NCBI GenBank assembly: GCA_964559455.1
Contig: CAZLHO010000016.1
Span: 1-52,414, forward strand
Length of the DNA: 52,414 nt
Direction of reading: 5' to 3'
Source of the DNA: CAZLHO01 sp964559455
GTDB taxonomy: Bacteria; Krumholzibacteriota; Krumholzibacteriia; LZORAL124-64-63
The stretch's first letter is position 1; every line of letters starts with the position of its first letter. The notes beneath the pieces were generated by a model. The model did not search any database, had not been told where the DNA came from, and was given only the letters and a program-made list of their open reading frames with translations. Of the stretch, positions 1 to 7,195 are shown piece by piece. A program made the translations under genes and the position numbers.

Positions 1-478
1 TCATGATCAGCTTGCCGACGTCGTGCAGCAGGCCGGCCACGAAGGTCTCCTCCTGCTGCTTGATGCCCGCGGATTTGCCCAGCACCTTGCAGATGCTCGC
101 CACGCCCAGACTGTGCCGCCAGAACTTCTCGAGGTTGAACTGGCGGTGGATCTCGTCGCTGGCGACGTATTCGAAGACGCTGATGGCCAGGGCCGCGTTG
201 CGGATCGTGCGGAAGCCCAAAATGACCATGGCGCGGTTCACGGTGTTGATCTCGCTCTTGTACCCGTAGAAGGCCGAATTGACGAGCTTGAGGATCTTGC
301 TCGCCAGGGCCTGGTCGCGCGAGACGATCTCCGCCAGCTGCGGCACCGAGACGTCGGGGTTGTTCATCTGGCTGAAGAGCTGCTGGTAGACGACGGGCAG
401 GGTGGGGATCTCCTTCACGACCTGCTTCAGGTCGCGGGGATGGATCGTCTTCAGGGACATGGTCGTCGATGCGCGCAC
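1..478 (-). CDS. HDOD-domain signalling protein (C-terminus cut by window edge)
   Basis: The visible part is the N-terminal portion of an HDOD domain, the HD-like fold of non-catalytic bacterial regulators. It shows IPTLPVVYQQL near the start, a run containing VSRDQALASKILKLVNSAFYG, the typical TVNRAMVILGF-RTIRNAAL segment, and LLHDVGKL at the truncated end, which retains an HD pair. The start is uncertain. GTG at 478 has a strong GGAGG eight bases upstream, whereas ATG at 460 would begin MSLKTIHPRD without a good ribosome site, so GTG is preferred. HDOD proteins commonly act in motility, chemotaxis or c-di-GMP signalling, which agrees with the sigma28-like promoter just upstream. The rest of the gene lies outside the window, so a fused output domain cannot be excluded. 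Confidence 0.85.
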   Translation of the reverse strand, partial: MRASTTMSLKTIHPRDLKQVVKEIPTLPVVYQQLFSQMNNPDVSVPQLAEIVSRDQALASKILKLVNSAFYGYKSEINTVNRAMVILGFRTIRNAALAISVFEYVASDEIHRQFNLEKFWRHSLGVASICKVLGKSAGIKQQEETFVAGLLHDVGKLIM

Positions 479-538
479 GGCACGCTCCTCCGCTGTGGGC
501 AAGTTCCTGATGTGGCTTGCGGACATGCTCTAGAGGGC

Positions 539-565
539 ATATCGGCAGGCGGGAAGTGGGCTTTA
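539..565 (-). promoter_or_regulatory. Sigma28 (FliA)-type promoter of the HDOD gene
   Basis: The minus strand reads TAAAGCCC, eleven bases, then GCCGATAT. The flagellar sigma28 consensus is TAAAGTTT-N11-GCCGATAA, so the minus-10 matches at seven of eight positions, the TAAAG core is intact and the spacing is exact. The predicted start near 530 leaves an untranslated leader of about 50 bases. It lies between the selD stop codon and the HDOD gene and points at the HDOD gene only. Confidence 0.6.
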
Positions 566-585
566 GGGCGGAATCGGGGGGTTCG

Positions 586-1644
586 TCAGACGAAGCGCAG
601 GCAGGGCCCGCCGGCGACGCGGTCGGCGACGCGGCCGATCACCGGGGCGCAGGGGGCGCCGGCGTCCAGAGCGGCGGCGGCGATGGCGGCGGCGCGGTCT
701 GGGGGCGCCGCGATGAGCAGGCCGCCCGAGGTCTGGGGGTCGTTGAGCAGGCCGCGCAGACCGTCGTCCGCGCTCTCGGGATAGACGACCAGCTTGCGGG
801 TGTAGCCGAGGTTGGCCCGGGTCCCGCCGCAGGTGAAGCCCGCGGCGCAGAGGGCCAGGGCGTCGGGCAGCAGCGGCAGGGCGTCGATCTCGATCTCCAG
901 CAGCGCGTCGCTGCCCCGACCCATCTCGCAGGCGTGCCCGGTCAGGCCGAAGCCGGTGATGTCGGTCGCCGCGCGGGCGCCCAGCCCGGCCAGCAGCTCG
1001 CCGCAGCGGTTCAGCGCCGTCATCGTCGCGACGAGCGCGGCGTAGCCGGCGGAGCCGGGGGGAAGTTCGCCCTTCTTGTGGGCCGCGGCCAGCGCGCCGG
1101 TGCCCAGGGGCTTGGTCAGCAGCAGCAGGTCGCCGGGGCGGGCGCCGGTGTTGCGGAGGATACGATCCGGATGGACGACGCCGGTGACCGAGAGTCCGAA
1201 CTTGATCTCGACGTCGCGAACGGTGTGGCCGCCGGCGACGGCGACGTCGGCCTCGGCGCACTTCTCGGCGGCGCCGGCGAAGATCTCGCCGATCACCGCG
1301 GCGGGCACCTCGTCCTCGGGGAAGCCGCAGAGGTTCAGGGCCATCAGCGGCCGGCCGCCCATCGCGTAGACGTCGCTCAGGGAGTTGGCCGCGGCCACGG
1401 CGCCGAACTCGCGGGGGTCGTCGACCACGGGCGTGATGAAGTCGGCCGTGGCGACCAGGGCCCGCTCCGCGTCCAGGGCGTAGACACCCGCGTCGTCGGC
1501 TGTATCGTAGCCGACGATCAGCGCCGGGTGCTTCGCGGCGGGCAGCGTGGCGAGAATCTCGTCCAGGGACCCTGGAGCCAGCTTCGCCGCTCAGCCCGCG
1601 CTCTTGGCGAAGCGGGTCAGGAAGATCTTCTCTCCCGGAAGCAT
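586..1644 (-). CDS. selD: Selenide, water dikinase SelD with selenocysteine (in-frame UGA) at the catalytic position
   Basis: SelD makes selenophosphate from selenide and ATP for selenocysteine and selenouridine synthesis. The frame runs from ATG 1644 (GGAGG nine bases upstream) through an in-frame TGA at 1593-1591, codon 18, to the stop at 586, giving 352 residues against 347 for E. coli. The context KSAG-U-AAKLAPG aligns with E. coli GAGCGCKISP: the UGA falls on catalytic Cys17 and the essential Lys is kept three residues later. Downstream are DTADDAGVY (metal and ATP site), TADFITPVVDDP, SDVYAMGG, AGGHTV, GFGLTGH and PQTSGGLL, all SelD signatures. A bSECIS-like hairpin follows the UGA. The gene lies 13 bases after the Omp85-like gene and is probably co-transcribed. 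Automatic annotation would probably start at codon 73 (GTG 1428) and lose the catalytic segment. Confidence 0.93.
1562..1593 (-). promoter_or_regulatory. Candidate bacterial SECIS element after the selD UGA
   Basis: On the minus strand the UGA codon (1593-1591) is followed by TCCAG-GGTCC-CTGGA, a five-bp stem with a five-base loop. The loop starts with GG and begins 19-20 bases after the UGA. Bacterial SECIS elements bound by SelB have a short apical loop with a G among its first two bases about 16-37 bases from the UGA, so the position and loop fit. The stem can be drawn up to seven bp if the loop is squeezed. It is inside the coding sequence, so coding constraint also shapes it. Confidence 0.65.
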
Positions 1645-1657
1645 GCGGTCCACCTCC

Positions 1658-2962
1658 CTAGAAGTTGAAGGAGTCCTCGAACTGGAAGACGGACTGGCCG
1701 TCTTCGGTCCGGGCGATCTCGAAGCGGAACTGCTGCGTCGAGATGTTGACGTGGGCGCCGCCGCCCCAGCTGAAGTTGCCGTCCCCGGGTTCGGCGCCGT
1801 CGAACCAGGCGTCGCCCAGGTCGGCGAAGGCGTGCAGGCCGAGGCCGATGACCCGCCCGTCGCCGGAGATGGGCATCAGGAAGAGCGGCCAGCGGTACTC
1901 GCAGCTCAGCAGGTAGCCTTCCTCGCCTTCGATCGTCGCGAAGCGGTAGCCGCGGATGTTGCCCGGACCGCCCCAGAAGAGCATGTCTTCGGGGGGCAGA
2001 TGGCCCTCGACGCGGCGGCCCCAGGCGTGCAGGGCGAGCACGTGGTCGCGGAACCAGGGCACGGGCAGGAACTGGCGCAGGTCGCCGGTGAAGACGGTGT
2101 GGGCCGCCAGGCCTTCGCCCATCGCCCGCGTCACGCCGATGCGGTGGTAGGCCCCGCGGGTCGGGTAGGCCTCGATGTCCCGGCTGTCGACGCCCAGCAG
2201 GACGCGCCATTCCCAGCGCTCCCGCGTGGCGGCCGCGGCGCCGGGATGGCCGGGCAGCGCGGCGAAGTCACCCTGCTGATCGAACGAGCGGAAGGCCAGG
2301 CCCGTCTCGGCGAAGATGGGCGACGCGAAGATCCAGCACAGGCCCAGGACGCCGTCCCACTGCGTGTAGTCCCAGTCGCGGTAGACGAAGTCCGCCGATT
2401 CCCAGCCCGCCGCGAAATCCAGCGACAGGCCGCGGACGCCCAGCAGCCAGGGGTGTTTCCAGCCGAGCCGGTAGGCGTGGGGCCGGTACCAGGACGTCTC
2501 CAGGGACAGGCGCTCGCCCCGGCCGCGGAAGTTGAGGTCGTAGACCTTCACGCCCAGGCGGATGTCGTGGCGCCGGTCGTAGTCGATCAGGGGATAGTAG
2601 CGGGTGGTGCGGTCCTCCTCGACGGTGATCGTCACCGGCGAGACCTCGGCGTCCTCGTCCCAGGCCATGTCGACGAAGGCGAACCAGCCCAGGTCTTCCA
2701 GGTGCTCCCACGCCCGGTCCAGGAGATCCAGCCGGAAGCTGTCGCCCTCGGCGAAGTGGAGTTCGTGCAGGATCAGGTCCGTGCGCGTGCTCGAGTTGCC
2801 CTCGATGGCGATCGGGCCGAAACGCTTGGGGCCGAAGCCGCCGAAGGGCTCGGCGGCGGAAGCGAGCGAGGCCGCGGCCGCCAGGGCCAGCGCTGCGGCG
2901 ATCGCGGCGACCGTCCGGCGGCCGGGGCGTCGAGGGCGGGCGATGGGAAGGGAGCGGATCAT
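1658..2962 (-). CDS. Omp85-like outer-membrane protein (one POTRA domain plus beta-barrel)
   Basis: A 434-residue exported protein. The N-terminus has an arginine-rich stretch, then an alanine/leucine hydrophobic core ending in an ASA-like cleavage site (about residue 36). A POTRA-like unit follows: PIAIEGNSSTRTDLILHELHF, LLDRAWEHLEDLGWF, then a strand ending VTITVEED. The remainder is a series of aromatic amphipathic strands with GGPGNIRGYRF, matching the GG-x-x-x-RGY-like segment of Omp85/TamA/Sam50 barrels, and it ends in aromatic residues (SFNF), as barrel proteins do. It is shorter than BamA and has a single POTRA, so it is a BamA/TamA-family relative and not BamA itself. The start at 2962 lacks a clear ribosome site. 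It probably heads a unit with selD. Confidence 0.8.
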   Translation of the reverse strand: MIRSLPIARPRRPGRRTVAAIAAALALAAAASLASAAEPFGGFGPKRFGPIAIEGNSSTRTDLILHELHFAEGDSFRLDLLDRAWEHLEDLGWFAFVDMAWDEDAEVSPVTITVEEDRTTRYYPLIDYDRRHDIRLGVKVYDLNFRGRGERLSLETSWYRPHAYRLGWKHPWLLGVRGLSLDFAAGWESADFVYRDWDYTQWDGVLGLCWIFASPIFAETGLAFRSFDQQGDFAALPGHPGAAAATRERWEWRVLLGVDSRDIEAYPTRGAYHRIGVTRAMGEGLAAHTVFTGDLRQFLPVPWFRDHVLALHAWGRRVEGHLPPEDMLFWGGPGNIRGYRFATIEGEEGYLLSCEYRWPLFLMPISGDGRVIGLGLHAFADLGDAWFDGAEPGDGNFSWGGGAHVNISTQQFRFEIARTEDGQSVFQFEDSFNF

Positions 2963-3069
2963 GGCACCGTGACCGGGCTGGGGTCCGTGATTCGGCATCA
3001 AGGAGATCGCGTGCAAGGTAACATCGCGCGGCGAGGCGCGGCAAGGGCGGGTCCTCGGTCGGCGTCGAT

Positions 3070-3606
3070 TCAGCGGGTCACGAGATCGCGGCGGACCTTG
3101 AATTCCGATTCCCACCCCAACCCGAGCAGCCGGTTGCGTTCCTCGGTGGCCTCGAGGCAGCGGTTCAGGGCCGAGGCCAGGGCCGTCGCCGCCGCGTCGA
3201 ACCGGGCGGACTCGGCGCCGGCTTCGGCCAGCGCGACGGTGTGGGTCCAGGCTTCCTCGAGCAGCAGGATCAGGGAATTGTCCTGCCGCTCCAGGCGGGG
3301 CACGGTCTCGGCCGCGTTCCCGATCAGGTGGATCGCGCCGCGTCGGTTCAGGTGCTTGACCAGTTCGCTGATCCTCGTCACCAGATCGTCCAGGGTCTCC
3401 TGCTGATCGCCGGTCAGCCAGGAGAGCCTGTCCTCGCCGATGTTGACCAGCCGGGTCGCGCAGGATTCCAGCAGGGTGCCGACGGCGCTGCGGAAGGCGA
3501 TTTCGCCCTCCAGGGCCGTGGGCCGTTCCCAGTAGAATCGGTACATGGGTGTCGCAGCGAGCAGTCCTGCGACAGCGGTGGGTGCGATGGTCGCCGCCTG
3601 GGCCAT
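3070..3606 (-). CDS. Protein of unknown function, mostly helical, behind a sigma54-like promoter
   Basis: I do not recognise a family. The product (178 residues from ATG 3606, or 189 from ATG 3639) begins with a short alanine-rich hydrophobic stretch (MAQAATIAPTAVAGLLAA) that could be a weak signal or anchor. It continues as predicted helices rich in Leu, Glu and Arg, for example DQQETLDDLVTRISELVKHL and a long alanine-rich C-terminal helix. There are no cysteine clusters or evident catalytic motifs. Neither start has a convincing ribosome site. Codon use and GC match the neighbours. The gene stands alone, separated by about 100 bases from the Omp85-like gene and 220-250 from the hydrolase. 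The sigma54-type promoter upstream is the best clue to its regulation. Confidence 0.65.
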   Translation of the reverse strand: MAQAATIAPTAVAGLLAATPMYRFYWERPTALEGEIAFRSAVGTLLESCATRLVNIGEDRLSWLTGDQQETLDDLVTRISELVKHLNRRGAIHLIGNAAETVPRLERQDNSLILLLEEAWTHTVALAEAGAESARFDAAATALASALNRCLEATEERNRLLGLGWESEFKVRRDLVTR

Positions 3607-3689
3607 GGGTGTCCGTCCCGGTAGCGGTGCTCGGTCCATGGCGGCGGGCACGTCCTTGTGCCGAGCCGCCCGCATGACGCGGCCCGGGC

Positions 3690-3706
3690 TGCAAGGAGCG
3701 TTCCAC
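3690..3706 (-). promoter_or_regulatory. Sigma54 (RpoN)-type promoter
   Basis: The minus strand reads TGGAACG-CTCC-TTGCA. The RpoN consensus is TGGCACG-N4-TTGCA, so there is one mismatch. The near-invariant GG and GC dinucleotides are present with the required ten-base interval. It points to the unknown gene ending at 3070, with a start site about 40-70 bases before either candidate start codon. No enhancer-binding-protein site was identified in the roughly 150 bases upstream. Confidence 0.55.
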
Positions 3707-3857
3707 CGGGATGGAGGACTCGGGGAAGGCATGGGAAACGGGAATACACCGGGGAAACGGGGTCGAGGCGACCGGGGCGGCGCCGACGGCGGCCGGCGGG
3801 GGCGGCGGTGATTTGCGGGACGGCCTCGCCCGCCGGCTGCAAAATGCATCCGGGAGA

Positions 3858-4727
3858 TCAGCGCAGCACGACGGGGTTGGTCAGGGTCCCGACGCCTTCG
3901 ATGCTCACCTCGCAGACGTCGCCCGGCTTCAGGAAGACCGGGGGGTCGCGGAAGACGCCCACGCCCGCCGGCGTGCCGGTGGCGATGATGTCGCCCGGCA
4001 TCAGGGTCATGTGGCGGCTGGCGTGGCGGATCAGTTCGTCCACGGGGAAGATCAGCTCTGCGGTGTCGCTGTCCTGCATCGTCTCGCCGTTCAGGCGGCC
4101 GACGATGCGCAGGCCCGCGGCCAGGGGAGGCAGCTCGTCGGGCGTGACGATCCAGGGGCCGCAGGGACCGCCGGTGTCCAGGCTCTTGCCGCGGAACCAC
4201 TGCTTGTCGCCGAACTGGGCCTCGCGGTCGGAGACGTCGTTGAAACAGGTGTAGCCGGCGATGTGGGCCGCGGCGTCCTCGCGGGCGATGCGACGGCCGC
4301 GACGGCCGATCACCACGGCCAGCTCGGCCTCGGCGTCGACCTGCTGCAGCTCGGGCTCCATTTCGATCGGACCGAGGTGGGCCTGCAGGCAGGACGGCGC
4401 CTTGGCGAAGAGCAGGGGCGCCTTGGGCGCCTCGCGGTTCTGCTCCGCGGCGTGGGCCCGGTAGTTGCGGCCGACGGCGATGATCTTAGAGGGCTCGGGG
4501 ATCGGGGGCATCAGACGGCCGGCCAGCGGCACGAGCGGACCCTCGTCGCCTGCGCCGCCGTCGATCCAGGGGGCGACCAGCGCGCGCACCCGGTCCATCG
4601 CGGCGAAGAGGTCGCGCCAGCGCGCGGGCAGCGTCGGGTCGAGGGCCAGCAGGTCCAGCCCGGTGGATTCGTCCAGGGCCACGCCGGGGCGGGGGCCGCC
4701 GGGCGTGGCGAAGGTGATGAGTTTCAT
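3858..4727 (-). CDS. Fumarylacetoacetate hydrolase (FAH) family protein
   Basis: A 289-residue member of the FAH superfamily, metal-dependent enzymes that hydrolyse or decarboxylate beta-diketo or 2-oxo acids in aromatic-acid and other catabolic routes. A small N-terminal domain precedes the catalytic domain: SKIIAVGRNYRAHAAE, the metal-binding DAEAELAVVIGRRGRR (E-x-E type), AGYTCFNDVSDRE and PWIVTPDELPP, followed by PGDIIATGTPAGVG near the C-terminus. This is the layout of ureidoglycolate-lyase-like/2-hydroxyhepta-dienedioate isomerase-like members. The exact substrate cannot be told. The start at MKLITFATPGG is chosen because it matches the usual family start and because a promoter sits immediately upstream, which implies a leaderless message. 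No pathway partner is adjacent. Confidence 0.85.
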   Translation of the reverse strand: MKLITFATPGGPRPGVALDESTGLDLLALDPTLPARWRDLFAAMDRVRALVAPWIDGGAGDEGPLVPLAGRLMPPIPEPSKIIAVGRNYRAHAAEQNREAPKAPLLFAKAPSCLQAHLGPIEMEPELQQVDAEAELAVVIGRRGRRIAREDAAAHIAGYTCFNDVSDREAQFGDKQWFRGKSLDTGGPCGPWIVTPDELPPLAAGLRIVGRLNGETMQDSDTAELIFPVDELIRHASRHMTLMPGDIIATGTPAGVGVFRDPPVFLKPGDVCEVSIEGVGTLTNPVVLR

Positions 4728-4734
4728 GGCCGGG

Positions 4735-4763
4735 AATATAGGCAAAGGCCGGGAGCTTGTCCC
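4735..4763 (-). promoter_or_regulatory. Promoter of the FAH gene, embedded in the Hsp20 terminator
   Basis: The minus strand carries GGGACA, a 17-base spacer and TATATT. The minus-10 ends only seven bases before the ATG at 4727, so transcription should start at or next to the start codon and the message would be leaderless. The minus-35 box overlaps the perfect inverted repeat that ends the upstream hsp20 transcript. Confidence 0.5.
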
Positions 4764-4770
4764 GGCCTTT
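4744..4770 (-). terminator. Intrinsic terminator hairpin after hsp20
   Basis: A perfect 11-bp inverted repeat (AAAGGCCGGGA with a five-base loop) whose minus-strand 3' arm ends in CCTTT. A second inverted repeat, AGGCCGGCCCC with GACCGGCCT, lies at 4779-4802, so the hsp20 message meets two GC-rich hairpins in tandem. The U-tract is short. Confidence 0.55.
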
Positions 4771-4816
4771 GTGGGGGGAGGCCGGCCCCGTGGGACCGGC
4801 CTTTGCAGAGGGAACC

Positions 4817-5230
4817 CTACTTGATGTCGATGCGCTTGGGCAGGGCGGTGGTGGCCTTGGGCAGCGTCATCGTCAGCACGCCCTCGTCCAGCTTGGCGCC
4901 GATGTTGTCGGTGTCGACGCCGTTGCCGACGCTGAAGGTGCGGCGGTAGGACACCTTGCGGGGCAGTTCCGCACGCAGGGCCGTGTAGCCGGCCTGCTCG
5001 GGGATCGCGCGGACGGCCTTGACGGTCAGGCTGCCGTTCTCCAGCTCGATCTCGAGGTCCTCGCGGCGGACGCCGGGCAGGTCCATGCGGATCAGGTAGT
5101 CCTTCTCGCCCTCGAGGATGTCCGTCCGCGGCACGCTGCGGACGTTCTCGTCCGCGTCGGCGGGCACGTAGCAGGTGGGCGCGAAGAAGGAGTCGAGAAG
5201 ATTGTTGAAGGGAACCAGCGAGTTCATCAT
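4817..5230 (-). CDS. Small heat-shock protein Hsp20 (alpha-crystallin family)
   Basis: A 137-residue ATP-independent holdase that binds unfolding proteins in the cytoplasm. After a short N-terminal arm (NSLVPFNNLLDSFF) comes the alpha-crystallin domain: VPRTDILEGEKDYLIRMDLPGV, REDLEIELENGSLTV, the RKVSYRRTFSV strand and AKLDEGVLTMTLPK, ending with the C-terminal anchoring motif PKRIDIK (I-x-I type). Length and order are typical. ATG 5230 has GGAGGT six bases upstream; the next codon is also ATG. The 110-base upstream region shows no CIRCE element. A sequence resembling a sigma54 site (GGGCACG-CCCC-TTGTA) lacks the essential GC. Confidence 0.93.
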   Translation of the reverse strand: MMNSLVPFNNLLDSFFAPTCYVPADADENVRSVPRTDILEGEKDYLIRMDLPGVRREDLEIELENGSLTVKAVRAIPEQAGYTALRAELPRKVSYRRTFSVGNGVDTDNIGAKLDEGVLTMTLPKATTALPKRIDIK

Positions 5231-5508
5231 TTCGGGACCTCCGTCTGTCTTTCCGTTGTAGGATCGTCTATGTTCCATACTGCTTCCAGCCTTGCGGCTG
5301 CTCGGTCCGTTGTTGCGCCCACCCCATTACAAGGGGCGTGCCCGTCTCGTCGCGGGCCGGGGCAGAGGGCTTCAACTTGTTTTATGGCAATAAATTGAAA
5401 ATCCAGAGCAGATCATGGAAGACCCTTCTTGGCGCTCCGGAAGGGGTCGCCGGCGCCGGCTTGTCATGTCATGTCGGCAGTTTTTCGGCGACGTCTGGCA
5501 GGGCCGTC

Positions 5509-7185
5509 ATGTCAGCCGGTCTCCTTGCGGTCCTGGCCCTGACGGGGATGGACGCGCGGGCGGAGCTCGATCCCGACCCCGCGGTGCTGCGTGTCGGCCC
5601 GGTGAGCGTGGTGGCCACCGACATCTTCACGCCCGAGGAGACCCGGGGGGTCCGCTGGCCCCTGGGTCCGCTGCGGCGGGCGATGAACGCGATCCACACC
5701 GGCACCCGCGAGAGCGTCATCCGGCGCGAGCTGCTCTTCGCTCCGGGCGATACCCTGCGGGCGGAAGTGCTGCGCGAGAGCGAGCGCAACCTGCGGGCCG
5801 CCGGCTATCTGAACGATGTCGCCGTCGTGCCGCTGGACACGCTGGCCGACGGGAGCGTGCCGCTGGAGGTGCGCGTGCGCGAGACCTGGTCGCTGTCCAC
5901 CCAGTTCTCCTATTCCAAGGCCTCGACTGGCGACCGCTGGAGCTTCATGCTCGCCGACAACAATTTCCTGGGTTACGGCGTGCAGTTCGAGGGGGGGGCG
6001 GGCGAGGACGAGGACCGCAGCTTCACCGCTTTCCGCTATCGGAATCGCCACCTGCTGGGGTCGCGCTGGATGTTGCGCCTGCTGAACGTCGAGCAGAGCG
6101 ACGGCGCCCGCCGCGAGTTCGTGCTGGGCCGGCCCTTCTATCGCCAGGACGCGTCGTGGGGCGGGGAACTGCGGACCTGGAGCCTGGAATACGAACCCCG
6201 CTGGTATCTTTGCTGCACCGGGCCGGCCGGCGCGTCCCCCGCCGGACCGCGGCTCTACACCCAGTTCCCCCTGGTCGACGAGGGTCTGGAGCTGAGCTGG
6301 CTGCGTCGGGTGACGCCCGAGGGCCGGGGACGCCTGCTGAGGGTGGGCGCGGGTCTGAGGGTGCGCCGGCGCGACTTCAGAACGCCTGTCGACCTGGAGC
6401 TCTCGGACGGTCGCGTCGTCGACGCCTCGGTCTTGACGGATCCCCGGGATTCCGCTCTGCGGCGCGAGCAGGGCACGACCGTGCTGCCCTTCCTGGCGCT
6501 GGCGACCGAGGGGCGGCGCTGGGACAGCACCCGCTACCTGCTGCGCTACGGGCCGATCGAGGACGTTCCCCTGGATCCGTTCGGGGAGTTGCGGGTTGGC
6601 TACGCGCCGGTCGTCCTGGGCAGCCGCATCGACAGGCTCTGGGCCGAGATCGAGGCCCGCGACTGGTCGCGTCTGGCGTCGGGGCATCTGCTGCTGCGCC
6701 TGGACGGGCGGGCCGGCCTCGGCGGCCCCGCCGCGCGCAACTGGGATCTGGACCTGACCGCCGGCTGGCTGCGCAACCACGGCGACGCCCGCCTGACCCG
6801 GATCTTCGCCGAGGCTGCCTGGGGAGAGGGCCTGCTCGGCCACGAGGCCTTCGTCCTTGGGTTGACACGCGGCGTGCGCACCTTGGAGTATGACGGCATG
6901 GCCGGCGACCGGCTGCTGCGCTGGAACCTGGAGCATTCCGTGCTCCTGCCGGTGGAGCCGCTGGGGCTCTATCGGCTGGGCGTCGCGGCCTTCACCGGCG
7001 GCGGCGTCGCCTGGTGGCGGGGCGAGCCGCGCGGCCTGCGCGACGCCCGTCACGAGGCGGGCGTCGGCCTGCGCATCGGCGCCACGCGCTCGGGGCTCGC
7101 CGAGGTGGCGCGCCTGGATCTCTCCTGGGCCCTGGACACGGACGAGGGCCCGGTCGTGACGGCCACGACCACCGGCCTCTTCTGA
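5509..7185 (+). CDS. Omp85-like outer-membrane protein (POTRA plus beta-barrel), second copy type
   Basis: An exported barrel protein of about 558 residues. The proposed start gives a short hydrophobic signal (SAGLLAVLALTGMDARA); a TTG at 5461 in the same frame would give a longer leader, and neither has a strong ribosome site. A POTRA-like unit follows: RRELLFAPGDTLRAEVLRES, RNLRAAGYLNDVAVVPLD, and VPLEVRVRETW. The rest is a series of barrel strands starting FSYSKASTGDRWSFMLADNNFLGYG and ending in LSWALDTDEGPVVTATTTGLF. It differs in sequence from the Omp85-like protein before selD. It is the first gene of a plus-strand unit with a flippase ten bases downstream, suggesting a role in envelope assembly or polysaccharide export. 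This last point is inference. Confidence 0.75.
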   Translation: MSAGLLAVLALTGMDARAELDPDPAVLRVGPVSVVATDIFTPEETRGVRWPLGPLRRAMNAIHTGTRESVIRRELLFAPGDTLRAEVLRESERNLRAAGYLNDVAVVPLDTLADGSVPLEVRVRETWSLSTQFSYSKASTGDRWSFMLADNNFLGYGVQFEGGAGEDEDRSFTAFRYRNRHLLGSRWMLRLLNVEQSDGARREFVLGRPFYRQDASWGGELRTWSLEYEPRWYLCCTGPAGASPAGPRLYTQFPLVDEGLELSWLRRVTPEGRGRLLRVGAGLRVRRRDFRTPVDLELSDGRVVDASVLTDPRDSALRREQGTTVLPFLALATEGRRWDSTRYLLRYGPIEDVPLDPFGELRVGYAPVVLGSRIDRLWAEIEARDWSRLASGHLLLRLDGRAGLGGPAARNWDLDLTAGWLRNHGDARLTRIFAEAAWGEGLLGHEAFVLGLTRGVRTLEYDGMAGDRLLRWNLEHSVLLPVEPLGLYRLGVAAFTGGGVAWWRGEPRGLRDARHEAGVGLRIGATRSGLAEVARLDLSWALDTDEGPVVTATTTGLF

Positions 7186-7195
7186 CGGAGCGGAA

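Noticed and set aside
5330..5346. Sigma54-like site upstream of hsp20 (GGGCACG-CCCC-TTGTA)
   Set aside because: The minus-12 dinucleotide is GT instead of the nearly invariant GC and the minus-24 starts GGG instead of TGG.
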